Shown here one piece after another: positions 23,007 through 33,922 of a stretch of 64,000 nucleotides of DNA. This stretch comes from Bromus sterilis. Its lineage: Eukaryota > Streptophyta > Magnoliopsida > Poales > Poaceae. Numbering within the stretch: the stretch's first letter is position 1; the number at the start of each line of letters is the position of its first letter. The position numbers and the translations under genes are program-made. Where the stretch lies: the NCBI GenBank assembly GCA_950022295.1, contig OX465599.1, positions 276,231,501 through 276,295,500 of the forward strand. Direction: 5' to 3'. The notes under the pieces were generated by a model that saw only the letters and a list, made by a program, of their open reading frames with translations, had not been told where the DNA came from and searched no databases.

Positions 23007-25043
23007 ATGGGTTCCACTGAAAACACCAAGTTGTGCGACTTCACTAGTCACAACAACCAAGACTTTATCTGCACTCACATTGCCACACCTGCCACTTCAG
23101 CTACCTCTTATGAAATTAAACCTGCTTTGCTAAACCTTGTTATGAGAGATCAATTCTCTGGTGTTGGAGATGATGTTGCTTTACACTTGAACAATTTTGT
23201 TGAATTATGTGATATGAAAAAGTATAAAGAAGTAGAAGGTGATGTTGTTAAGCTCAAGCTCTTTCCTTTCTCTTTAAGGGGAGACGCTAAAATCTGGTTT
23301 CAATCTTTGCCTAGGAATAGCATAGATTATTGGGATAAGTGCAAAGATGCTTTTATAGGGAAGTACTATCCACCTACTAAAATTATCCAATTGAGGAGTA
23401 ACATTATGAATTTTAAGCAATTGGATAATGAACACGTTGCCCAAGCTTGGGAACGAATGAAATCTCTTGTTAAGAAATGCCCTACACATGGTTTGACTAC
23501 CTAGATGGTTATCCAGACTTTTTATGCAGGCTTGAACTTAACCTCGTGGAACCTGCTAGATTCGTCTGCGGGAGGAACCTTTATGTCAACTACACTTGGT
23601 GCTGCCACGAAGCTTCTCGATGAAATGATGACCAATTATTCCCAATGTCACACCAAACGCGCTCCAACAGGTAGGAAAGTAAACTCTGTCGACGAAGTTA
23701 CCTCCCTAAATGAAAAACTTGACTTAATTATGTCTCTACTTACCAAGCAACCCAGTATCGATCCTCATGATGTCCCTTTAAATTCTTTGGTTGCTCAAGA
23801 ACAAGTAGATGTGAACTTTATTGCTAGAAACAACTTCAACAACAATACTTATAGGGGAAATTTTGCTAGCAATCCTAGACCGTTTCCATCCAACTATGGG
23901 AACAACAACACCTACCCTAGCAACAAAAACCCCTCCTCTGAATTAGAAAGCATGCTTAGAGACTTTATCACTACCGAAAAAGCCTTCAACAAAAATGTAG
24001 AGGAGAAATTAGCTAAAATAGATCATCTCTCTTTGAAGGTAGAAATCTTAGCCCTTGATATTGAGATGCTCAAAATTAGAACCTCTCCCCTTGAGGAGAA
24101 TAAGGCCACTCTTATTAATGCTATCCAATTACAAATTAATGAAAATATTAGGATGATGGCTAAACTTAAAGAAAGGTGGGCTAGAGAAAAAGAGGAAGAG
24201 GATAGAATTAAGAGCCTTCCTACACACCACACAGTTGCCACTATCCAAATTGTTGAGGACACCCAAACTATTAGCACCCAATGCACTCCTAGTCCCGTTG
24301 GAACTATTAATGATGATGCTAATACCTCAACCGAAGATAAAGAAACTTCTATGAACATAGAGGGTTTCAAACAAGTGAGCTTAGATGACACTACTACCAC
24401 CTTTGATAGTAGTGATATTGATTTTAATAGTTGTACCCTCTCGGAAGTTATTAGCTTGTTACACAAAATGTCTAGAGACCCCCACACTAGCACACTTAAT
24501 CTTGCCTTCACGGAGCATATCACAAATGCTCTCATCAAAGTTAGGGAGGAGAAGCTTAGAGTAGAAGCCTCCATACCTAGGAAGCTATATGATGGTTGGG
24601 ACCCTATGATCAAAATTAAATTAAATAACTTCTCTTGCTATGCTTTATGTGATGTTGGAGCTAGTACCTCCGTTATGCCCAAAAGAATATTTGATATGTT
24701 TGAATTGAAGCCCTTTGAGCCTTGTTCTTTTGGTGTTCGTCTTGTTGATTCTTCCGTAAAGAAACATTTGGGGAAGATCGAAGATGTTCTTATCATTGTC
24801 AATGACAACTATGTTCCCGTTGATTTTATTGTTATGGATATAGAGTGTGAACCTTTGTGTCCAATTATTTTGGGACGTCCTTTTCTTCGCACCGTTGGTG
24901 CGGTTATTGACATGAAAGAGGGGAATATAAAATTACAATTCCCATTCAAAAAGGGGATGGAACACTTCCCTAGAAAGAAAATCAAGTTACCTTTTGAGTC
25001 CGTTACTCGGGCTAGTTATTCTCTTTCTCTTGATAAAACTTGA
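23007..25043 (+). pseudogene. D gag-protease polyprotein (one nonsense codon)
   Basis: Capsid plus aspartic protease. ATG at 23007 (MGSTENTKLCDF). The gag domain is at about 23160-23560 (LHLNNFVELCDM, LKLFPFSLRGDAKIWF, AQAWERM, TFYAGL). A Gly/Asn-rich stretch and a coiled-coil-like linker (about 23930-24200) follow. The protease is at about 24600-24960, with active-site-like CDVGAST and the flap-side motif PIILGRPFL. A TAG at 23502-23504, where element E has Trp, is the only break over about 680 codons. No CCHC zinc knuckle and no RT. E carries the closest homologue. Confidence 0.9.
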
Positions 25044-26276
25044 TTCTTCTTTTGCATCATGCCTAGCTTAAAGGCATAAAAGAAAGCGCTTTCGCGAGGC
25101 AGCCCGCAACGAATTTAGGTTTTTATTTTTATTTTTGTTGTGTCTTGATGATTGTTACTACTGTAGCAACATCATTGTATCTTTATTTTCAGCTTTGTGC
25201 CAAGTTATAGCCTCTTACGGCAAGGGAAGTAAAAGTCGTGACATGCTGTTCAGAAAACAGATTCTGTCCTCGTGACCAGAAAAATTCCAGAAAAATCCCT
25301 GTTCATACTTTTGAGCTGAAATTTTTACATAGTATCCTATATACAATTACGAAACTTCTGTATGTTCTGAGTTTCTTGATTTGAGTTGCAGAAGTATCCC
25401 TAAAAAATTCTTTACTACCTGCTGTTCTGTTTTTCACAGATTCTGCCACGTTTTGTCTCTCCTAACTTTTGCAAACCTTAAGCTTGCTTTTTATTTGCAA
25501 AAACTTTTTGGCACTCTTTAAAAACAGTAGATCTTCAAGAATATCTTTATATCCAGTGGGAAAAACTATTTATTAAGGGTACTAACCTCTCTAATCAGCT
25601 TATGATGAGTTATGTATGAAGGGAGTTTTCAAGTGTGCGATGGAAGATGATGAAAGAAGATCCATGAGTGTCAAGCGCTCAAGCTTGGGGATGCCCCCAT
25701 GCATCCCCAACAAATATTCAAGGAGACTCAAGCATCTAAGCTTGGGGATGCCCCCGTGCATCCCCTTCTCCATCAACAATCATCAGTTCGTCCTTCGTCT
25801 CACTATATTTTTATCACTTCATGCGTTATGTGCTATGCTTGGAGCGTCTCGCTCTTAGGTTTTATTTTTAGTTTTCTTTAGCTTTGCTTGCTGTTCATAA
25901 CAAGTTAGATCCCGTCTTACTTTGTGTGGGAGAGAAACACGCTCCACTTTCAAAATCTAGAACACATCATAGGATTTTTCCTGTTTATCTTTTTGCTGTT
26001 GTGTGTTCTTTATCTTTTCATAGCTACTGCCATGTTTAGTCTTAGTCTTAGTTTGTCTTTAGCAAGAGCCTTGGATTTTGTTTAGTTTGTTGCTGGAACT
26101 CTTTCTAGTTTTCATGTTTATCTTGTTAAAGAGAGTTGGTGTTGCACTGAGTTGTGTCTTGTCTTGAGAGTAGGTAATTGAGGTTGCTATTTTCTTCTAG
26201 TAGTAACTTGCAATAGTTTTGAGGTATTGATGTGAGTAATGTTTGAACTTTTGGTGTCAAGAGATCTAGCCTATTA
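25044..26276 (+). mobile_element. D 3' backbone, first copy
   Basis: Non-coding. It begins with the conserved post-ORF module (AAGCGCTTTCGCGAGGCAGCCCGC, about 25083-25107), present after every ORF of this family. It then has TTTGTGCCAAGTTATAGCC, GACATGCTGTTCAGAAAACAG, and two copies of AAGCTTGGGGATG (25681 and 25738) that are identical to the 3' polypurine tract. Confidence 0.8.
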
Positions 26277-27465
26277 GGGAAATTTTGCTAGCAATCCTAG
26301 ACCGTTTCCATCCAACTATGGGAATAACAACACCTACCCTAGCAACAAGAACCCCTCCTCTGAATTAGAAAGCATGCTTAGAGACTTTATCACTACCCAA
26401 AAAGCCTTCAACAAAAATGTAGAAGAGAAATTATCTAAAATAGATAATCTCTCTTTGAAGGTAGAAAGCTTAGCCCTTGATATTGAGATGCTCAAAATTA
26501 GAACCTCCCCCCTTGAGGAGAATAAGGCCACTCCTATTAATGCTATCCAGTTACAAATCAATGAAAACATTAGGATGATGGATAAACTTAGAGAAAGATG
26601 GGCTAGAGAAAAAGAGGAAGAGGATAGAATTAAGAGCCTTCCTACGCACCACACAGTTGCCACTATCCAAATTGTTGAGGACACTCAAACTATTAGCACC
26701 CAATGCACTCCTAGTCCCATTGGACCTATTAATGGTGATGCTAATACCTCAACCATAGATAAAGAAACTCCTATGAACATAGAGGGTTTCAAACAAGTGA
26801 GCCTAGATGACACTACTACCACCTTTGATAGTAGTGATATTGATTTTGATAGTTGTACCCTCTCAGAAGTTATCAGTTTGCTACACAAAATGTCTAGAGA
26901 CCCCCACACTAGCACACTTAATCTTGCCTTCACGGAGCATATCACAAATGCTCTTATCAAAGCTAGGGAGGAGAAGCTTAGATTATAAGCCTCCATACCT
27001 AGGAAGCTAGATGATGGTTGGGACCCTATGATCAAAATTAAATTAAATAACTTCTCTTGCTATGCTTTATGTGATGTTGGAGCTAGTACCTCCGTTATGC
27101 CCAAAAGAATATTTGATATGTTTGAATTGAAACCTTTTGAGCCTTGTTCTTTTGGTGTTCGTCTTGTTGATTCTTTCGTAAAGAAACCTTTAGGGAAGAT
27201 CGACGATGTTCTTATCATTGTCAATGACAATTATGTTCCCGTTGATTTTATTGTTATGGATATAGAGTGTGAACCTTTATGTCCAATTATTTTGGGACGT
27301 CCTTTTCTTCGTACTATTGGTGCGGTTATTGACATGAAAGAGGGGAATATAAAATTCCAATTCCCATTCAAAAAGGGGATGGAACACTTCCCTAGAAAGA
27401 AAATCAAGTTACCTTTTGAGTCCGTTACTCGGGCCAGTTATTCTCTTTCTCTTGATAAAATTTGA
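26277..27465 (+). pseudogene. D duplicated gag-protease C-terminal half
   Basis: Second copy of the gag linker and protease from the tandem duplication, in one frame from about 26278 to 27465. It starts mid-gene (equivalent to Gly-Asn of 23855) and has no own start or gag domain. A TAA at 26986-26988 sits where the first copy has a Val codon. CDVGAST and ILGRPFL are retained. It would not be translated as part of the polyprotein because the first copy's stop at 25041 precedes it. Confidence 0.85.
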
Positions 27466-30305
27466 TTCTTCTTTTTGATTTATGCCTATCTAATGGCTTT
27501 AAAGAAGCGCTTTCGGGAGGCAGCCCACAACGAATTTAGGTTTTTATTTTTTGCTTTAGTTGAGTCTTGATGATTGTTACTACTGTAGAAACATCATTGT
27601 ATCTTTATTTTCAGCTTTGTGCCAAGTTATAGCCTCTTACGGCAAGGGAAGTAAAAGTTGTGACATGCTGTCCAGAAAACAGATTCTGTCCTCGTGATTA
27701 GAAAAATTCCAGAAAAATGCCAGTTCAGCTTTTTGACCTGAAACTTTTACACAGTATGCTCCATACAATTACGAAACTTCCGTATGTTCTGAGTTTTTTT
27801 ATTTGAGTTGCAGAAGTGCCCCTAAAAAAGTCTTTACTATCTGCTGTTCTGTTTTTCATAGATTCTGCCACGTTTTGTCTCTCCTTACTTTTGCAAATCT
27901 TAAGCTTGCTTTTTATTTGCAAAAACTTTTTGGCACTCTTGAAAAACAGTAGCTCTTCAAGATTATCTTTATATCCAGTGGAGAAAAATTATTTTATTAA
28001 GGGTATTAACCTATCTAATCAGCTTATGATGAGTTGTGTATGAAGGGAGTTTTCAAGTGTGCGATGGAAGATGATGAAAGAAGATCCAGGAGTGTCAAGC
28101 GCTCAAGCTTGGGGATGCCCCCATGCACCCCCAATAAATATTCAAGGAGAATCAAGTGTCTAAGCTTGGGGATGCCCCCGTGCATCCCCTTCTCCATCAA
28201 CAATCATCAGTTCGTCCTTCGTCTCACTATATTTTTATCACTTCATGCGTTATGTGCTATGCTTGGAGCATCTCGCTCTTAGGTTTTATTTTTAGTTTTC
28301 TTTAGCTTTGCTTGCTGTTCATAAAAAGTTAGGTCCTTTCTTACTTTGTGTGGGAGAGAAACACGCTCCACTTTCAAAATATAGAACAGATCATAGGATT
28401 TTTCATGTCTATCTTCTTGTTGTTGTGTGTTCTTTATCTTTTCTTAGCTACTGCCATGTTTAGTTTTAGTCTTAGTTTGTCTTTAGCAAGAGCCTTGGCT
28501 TTTGTTTAGTTTGTTGCTGGAACTCTTTTTAGTTTTCATGTTTATCTTGTTAAGAGAGTTGGTTGTTGCACTGAGTTGTGTCTTGTCTTGAAAGTAGGTA
28601 ATTGAGGTTGCTATTTCATTTTAGTAGTAGATTGCAATAGTTTTGAGGTATTGATGTGAGTAATGTTTGAACTTTTGGTGTCAAGAGCTCTTGCCTATTA
28701 GTGATAGGTGTCGTATTTTGGGAAATCCGTGTGTATTTTCAAAACCTACCAAACTAGTTGAGAACTCTAGCTACTAGATGGATCACTAATCTTTGGAGGG
28801 ATCGAATATCAGAGAACACTCACGTACAATGAGTCGAGGATGCGCAAGGATAACCAAACCCCCATACACTCCTCCTCGGGGTACTTGTCTCTTTGTGAAC
28901 CTCCTTATTAGATTGACAGTTACTGATAATAAGTGCATGAGTTCTTCGGACTAATGTAAGTATTGAAAGTTGACACTTCCACCTTCCCATATTTTGCTAG
29001 CCTCTCCCGTGCCGTGCATTGCCTTCTTCTCATTCCGAGAGTTGGTGTCCACCTTCGCCGGTACTTCCAAACCCTTGGCATGATACGCTCTATCATCATA
29101 AGCCTCCTTATATCTTTCCTCAAAACAGCCACCATACCTACCTATCAAGGCATTTCCATAGCCTTTCCGAGATATATTGCCATGCAACTTCCACCTCTTC
29201 ATGACTTGATCTTCATGTCATACATGTTCCTGCTACACTGGCAGCGACATACATTGCATACATCATGATAGTTACATCTTCTTTATGATTTTGAGTACCT
29301 TGTCAAGTGTGAAAGATCTCCTTTACCTTCTTGTAAAATAGAGTGTTTCCCTTAACTGAGGAAAAGATTCCAAAGTGGACACAATAAAAGATCCCAAAGA
29401 GGACAAATGAGAGTTAAATAGAAAGAGCCATTGAGGCCACAAAAAAAATACAAAAAATAGAAAAAAGAGAAAAAAGAAATAAAAAGAGAGAAAAGGGGCA
29501 ACACTACTATCCTTTTGAGAGATCCACACTAGTACTCCCTTTATATCCTTGTACTCCATAGAGATGATCATTATGCATATAGCTATGTGGGGACCTTCAC
29601 ACTATAGAACTTGGCTTGCATATTCCAAGGATGAGCCTCCTCAAACGAGCTCTAGGTCTTCATGAGCGAGCAAGTTAGATGCACCCCCCACTAGTTCCAT
29701 TGGAGAGCTTCCTAACTCGTATGTGCATCCGTTGCATGGCAATCCCTACTCCTCACATCATATCTATCATTTGGCATCTCTTGCCTATGATTGTCCTCAT
29801 TGATGTGAGCCTTTCTCATCCTTTTTGTCTTCCTCCTCCGTACTTCTATCTTTGCCATCCTAAGTGTCAACTCTCGTGCTTACGCTCATCCATTGCATGA
29901 GTGCTCAAAATATCGAAAAGGATTGGATCAAATTGACTTGTACCTTGCTAGTGGTCTCGGGATGAGTCAAGATAATATTCCAAAGAGTACCAAGTGTGAA
30001 ATTTTAGTAGATTGAGTTCTCAACACAAAAATACGTTTTCTCGTATTCCCTATCCCCCTTCTTGCACGCAAACACCATTTGGAGACATTCGAGTCACGGA
30101 CAGCGAGAGCTCTTGCACCTAATGTTCTTTTGTTACTTGTTTCAATGCTAATATAGACTCTTGCATGTTATGACTTGAATTGAATCTCTAACCTTGATTG
30201 CTTTACTTTTCAAAGTTCTTTTATGGTTGCTAGCATCTCACCACAGAAATTATGTTGTTATCGTTTACCTACTCGAGGACGAGCAGAAATTAAGCTTGGG
30301 GATGT
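27466..30305 (+). mobile_element. D 3' backbone, second copy and unique tail
   Basis: Positions 27466-28700 repeat 25044-26276, including the post-ORF module (about 27506-27530) and AAGCTTGGGGATG at 28105 and 28162. Positions 28701-30305 are the single-copy 3' tail shared with C, E and A. A nearly pure purine tract lies at about 29440-29498. The region ends in the polypurine tract AAGCTTGGGGATGT at 30292-30305. No supported ORF. Confidence 0.82.
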
Positions 30306-31928
30306 TGATACGTCCAAAACTTATCTATAATTTCTGCTTGCTCCATGCATGGTTTGTGTGATATTGCTATGATCTAGATACACTTTCATAAACTTTTGAA
30401 AATATTTGGACTAACCTATTAACTCAGTGCACCCCCAGTGCCAGTTCCTGTTTTCTGCTGTTTTTCTATTTCAGTTTTCCCCCATATAAAAAGTGTCAGA
30501 AAAAATCCGGGAAAAATACAGGAAGAATCAGCGTACAGGAAGCTTCACGAAGAGCCCGAGTGGGGCCAGAGGGGAGCCAGGGGGCCCAGGCGGCCACCCG
30601 GCGCGGCCCCACCCCTGGCCGCGCCAGGGGGGCGCCTGGGGGCCCTGGTCCACCTCTGGCTGCCCCCCTTTGCCCATTTATTCTCCGTCACGGGGAAACT
30701 CCGAGGACAGAACCCTATTTCGCAAACTCGCCTCTGTTCCGCCGCCGCCGCGCTTCCGAGATCGGGAGCACCAAAAGAACTCTTCCCGGCACCTTGCCGG
30801 AGGGAGGGCCGACCTCCAGGAGTCTCCTCTCCACCATGGATGCTCCCCGGATGTCTCGTGAGTAGTTTTACTTGGACCATGGGTCTGTGATCAGTAGCTA
30901 TGTGATGTTCTCCTCCCCTCTTTGTTCTTCATGGTTTAGACCTCGTGAGCTGCCCTACATGATCGAGGCACTTTTGTAATCTTTCTGATATTGCTATGCT
31001 GAGTTTGATGGGATCCGATGGATTATGAGATTATGTTCAGATTGTGATAGAGTAATATATTTGGTTTTTATCTCTTATATTTTTGTTCCTAAGTAATTCT
31101 TGCATGTTCTCCGTTGTTGTTTATTGCTTTGGCCAAGTAGTAGGTAGTGACTCCAAGAGGGAACGTTATGCTCGATTGTGGGTTCATGCCCCCCGATGAC
31201 ACGCTTGAGTGACAGAAACATGAGTCTAGCGGATGTGTTGTTGCCACAAGGGGGAAAACAACGGTGCTTGTAACCACGGTTGCAAGGATTGTTTACTTTA
31301 CGCAAGGTTCTTTTTAATGCAGTTGTCTGTTGCTTTGGGTTTACACTTTGGGTGGGGCTCGCAACTTCAAACCAGCGAGATGTTCTGGATAGATATCTCA
31401 AGGTGGATGATTAGTAGTAGATGCAGTTGGATTTCGATCTACTTATTTTGGCGTTTTGCCCATGCTTTTGAGCCTCTTCCTTTCTTTTGTAGCATAGTTA
31501 GCATTGCGGTGCGTTCATAATCCTATCAATTGCCCTTCTGTAATTTGTTCACCTCGCATAGCAGTTTTATCGTCTTTTGGGAGAGAGACATCACTAGTGA
31601 ACATCACGTATCCCGGTCCATATCCTCATTACTGTTTCCACACTCATTTACTTTTCTGCTTTTACTTTCAGTTGCTATCACTATCCCTTCTGTTTGATCC
31701 TTTGTGAACAACAAGACCGGAGAGATTGACAACCTCTCTGAACTTCGTTGGGAACAAAGTTATCTGTGTCTGTGTGCAGGTCCACATCAGTTGCGCCGCT
31801 GACACCTACTTATCATCTCTGGATTCCTACTGGAGACAAACCTTGGTATCTTCACCGAGGGAAACTTGTTGTTGTGATACATCACGCCTTCCACTTGGGG
31901 CTCACCAACGAAGGGCGAGAAGCCATCA
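30306..31928 (+). repeat. 3' LTR of element D
   Basis: 1,623 bp, TGATACGTCC...AGCCATCA, directly after the polypurine tract. Same internal landmarks as the 5' LTR: GC-rich palindromic block, ATGGATG, GTGAGTAG near 30858, GTGTGCAG near 31780. Followed by target duplication GATGC (31929-31933) and the resumption of element C. Confidence 0.93.
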
Positions 31929-31933
31929 GATGC

Positions 31934-32563
31934 ATGGGGGCATCCCCAAGCTTGAGCGCTTGACACTCCTGGATCTTCTTTCATCATCTTCCATCGCACA
32001 CTTGAAAACTCCCTTCATACATAACTCATCATAAGCTGATTAGAGAGGTTAGTAACCTTAATAAAATAATTTTTCCCCACTATATATAAAGATATTCTTG
32101 AAGAGTTACTGTTTCTCAAGAGTGCCAAAAGTTTTTTGCAAAGAAAAAGCAAGCTTAAGGTTTGCAAAAGTGAAGAGAGGCAAAACGTGGCAGAAACTGT
32201 GAAGAACGGAACAGAAGGTAGTAAAGAATTTTTTTCGGGGCACTTCTGGAACTCAAATAAAAAAACTCAGAACATACGAAAGTTTCACAATTGTATATAG
32301 CATGCTGTCAAAAAATTCAGATCAAAAAGATGATCTGGTGATTATATTCGAATTTTTCTGTCCAGGGACAGAATCTGTTTTCTGGACAGCATGTCACAAC
32401 TTTTGCTTCCCTTATCATAAGAGGCTATAACTTGGCACAAAGCTGAAAAATAAGGATACAATGATGTTGCTACAGTAGTAACAAACATCAAGACACAACC
32501 AAAGCAAAAAGAAAAACCTAAATTCGTTGCGGGCTGCCTCCCGAAAGCGCTTCTTTAGAGCCA
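31934..32563 (-). mobile_element. Element C backbone between ORF and D insertion
   Basis: Resumes C after D. It holds the second arm of the palindrome (GGGGGCATCCCCAAGCTT, 31936-31953) and the non-coding backbone also present after the D, E and F ORFs. The conserved module CGGGCTGCCTCCCGAAAGCGC (about 32531-32551, minus strand) lies next to the ORF stop. No other gene seen. Confidence 0.8.
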
Positions 32564-33730
32564 TTAGCTAGGCTTAATGCAAATAGAAGATGCTCTCACA
32601 AGAATAAGAATTTTGAAGCAAAAGAGAGCATCAAGAAGCAAATATGAAACACATTTAAGCCTAACCCACTTCCTATGCATAGGCATCTTGTAAGAAAATA
32701 AATCAAAGAAGCACAAAGAAACAAGCATAGGAAGGTGGAACAAGAACAACTTCGAAAGTTTCATTTTAGAGAGAGGTGTTTTTGTCACATGGAATTTTCT
32801 ATAACAAAACTTTCCTCTCTCGAAGTAATTTTCAGTAGTATCATGAACAACATCAAGAATATAACTATCATATAAATCATGTTGTTCATGACCTGCAAGC
32901 ACACGTGTATAGTTTTCAACACGGTCTTTAGGATCATAAGATAAATGCAACCCGTCACATTGACGTTTAATAAGGGAAAAACTCTCCGGAACATGAGTTG
33001 GAGATTTCAACAGGATAATAGGACAATCAAGTGTGGGTGCAATAGCAAAAATTTCATGCTTAACATAAGGAACTATAGAGAGTTCATTTTTGTCAGCATC
33101 ATCCATAGTGGCATCTTGGCCATCAACAAAGCAAGTATCAAAATTTTGAGAAAGGGATGTTTCAAGTGAGTCCTCGGAATCATGGGATTCCTCCTCAAAG
33201 CAATCATTGGCCTCTTCTTGGGCAGCAAACATTTTATTTTTAAAATCCTCAATATAAGAATTGGAAGTGTAATTCTCGAAGAAATAAGCAAGAACTTCAA
33301 AGTTTTCAGACTCGAAAATAGTATCGTGATACTTTTCAATCAAAGAAGCAATCTCATAGGCACCTTTAAAAGCAACAAACTCTTCAATCTTTTCAACATC
33401 AAAGTAATCATAAACACATATAGCATAAGAAGATAAGATATCATTTTCATTAAACTCACATTGGAAAGGGAGGTGTTTATGATCTATATTAGAACAGCAA
33501 GTAAAATCATAAATGTGGCACAAAAGTTTAGCATGGCAATAAGAAACATGTATTTGATCCCATAAGTATTTCCCTTTCTGAGATAGGCGGTGCCGCATAT
33601 AATGAGCATGCTCATCCAATGATTTTCCCTCAACCAAGTCGGTTGGGTTTTTAGCGCGAGCACAAATTGATCGAAGATGATCCAAGTGAAACATGTCCAT
33701 CCTACCATATTTGGGTGGTTCATCACCCAT
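32564..33730 (-). CDS. Unrecognised ORF in the gag position of element C (388 aa)
   Basis: I do not recognise this protein. Start ATG at 33730 (MGDEPPKYGRMDMFHLDHL), 166 nt after the primer-binding site, the same place where D and E start gag; the upstream in-frame ATG (33754) is less well placed. It is uninterrupted for 388 codons, unlike the siblings' gag. Visible features: a Cys/His-containing stretch (CHAKLLCHIYDFTCC), a tyrosine-rich middle, an acidic stretch (EEANDCFEEESHDSEDS), and two hydrophobic C-terminal segments (around LFLFHLPMLVSLCFF and YLLLDALFCFKILILV) that could be membrane-spanning. The last codons (KPS stop) lie in the conserved 3' module, so the C-terminus may be extended into backbone. 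No gag, protease or RT motif. Confidence 0.6.
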   Translation of the reverse strand: MGDEPPKYGRMDMFHLDHLRSICARAKNPTDLVEGKSLDEHAHYMRHRLSQKGKYLWDQIHVSYCHAKLLCHIYDFTCCSNIDHKHLPFQCEFNENDILSSYAICVYDYFDVEKIEEFVAFKGAYEIASLIEKYHDTIFESENFEVLAYFFENYTSNSYIEDFKNKMFAAQEEANDCFEEESHDSEDSLETSLSQNFDTCFVDGQDATMDDADKNELSIVPYVKHEIFAIAPTLDCPIILLKSPTHVPESFSLIKRQCDGLHLSYDPKDRVENYTRVLAGHEQHDLYDSYILDVVHDTTENYFERGKFCYRKFHVTKTPLSKMKLSKLFLFHLPMLVSLCFFDLFSYKMPMHRKWVRLKCVSYLLLDALFCFKILILVRASSICIKPS

Positions 33731-33895
33731 GGTGAGGATAGCATAAATAGGCAAAGCAAGACAAAGGAAAAAGGTAGCAACTATTTTTGTGGTTTTTCAT
33801 AAAGGACACGAAGATAAAAACTGAAAGGTAAACTAATAAGACTAAAAAACAAAGGTAAATGGTAGTGTGCAACTCCCCTATCTTAGCACTCGGAG

Positions 33896-33913
33896 TCCCC
33901 GGCAACGGCGCCA
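33896..33913 (-). other. Primer-binding site of C (tRNA-Asp type)
   Basis: TCCCCGGCAACGGCGCCA on the plus strand, the exact complement of the D site. It lies 9 nt inside the 5' LTR end at 33923. It confirms that C's internal region starts like its siblings despite the different ORF. Confidence 0.85.
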
Positions 33914-33922
33914 GAAATTCTT

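Larger units (their letters stand above)
23855..28700 (+). repeat. 2.42-kb tandem duplication inside D
   Basis: Unit 1 (23855-26276) and unit 2 (26277-28700) align from GGGAAATTTTGCTAGC to GCCTATTAG. Each holds the second half of gag-protease and about 1.2 kb of 3' backbone. The junction at 26276/26277 joins CCTATTAG to GGGAAATTT, with only a few bases of shared sequence. Units differ by scattered substitutions and small indels. Confidence 0.92.
21224..31928 (+). mobile_element. TGATACG-type non-autonomous element D, complete, with internal duplication
   Basis: Complete element of 10,705 bp flanked by GATGC (21219-21223 and 31929-31933). It consists of 5' LTR 21224-22843, primer-binding site 22854-22871, gag-protease 23007-25043, a 2.42-kb tandem duplication (23855-26276 and 26277-28700), 3' non-coding backbone, polypurine tract about 30293-30305, and 3' LTR 30306-31928. 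It lacks RT, RNase H and integrase, so mobilisation would need enzymes from another element. It is inserted between the arms of a palindrome in element C. Confidence 0.95.

Noticed and set aside
24023..24613. Long antisense ORFs over gag-protease (also 26334-26684, 26685-27035 and 13509-13790)
   Set aside because: Shadows of the sense frame with low-complexity Ser/Leu content.
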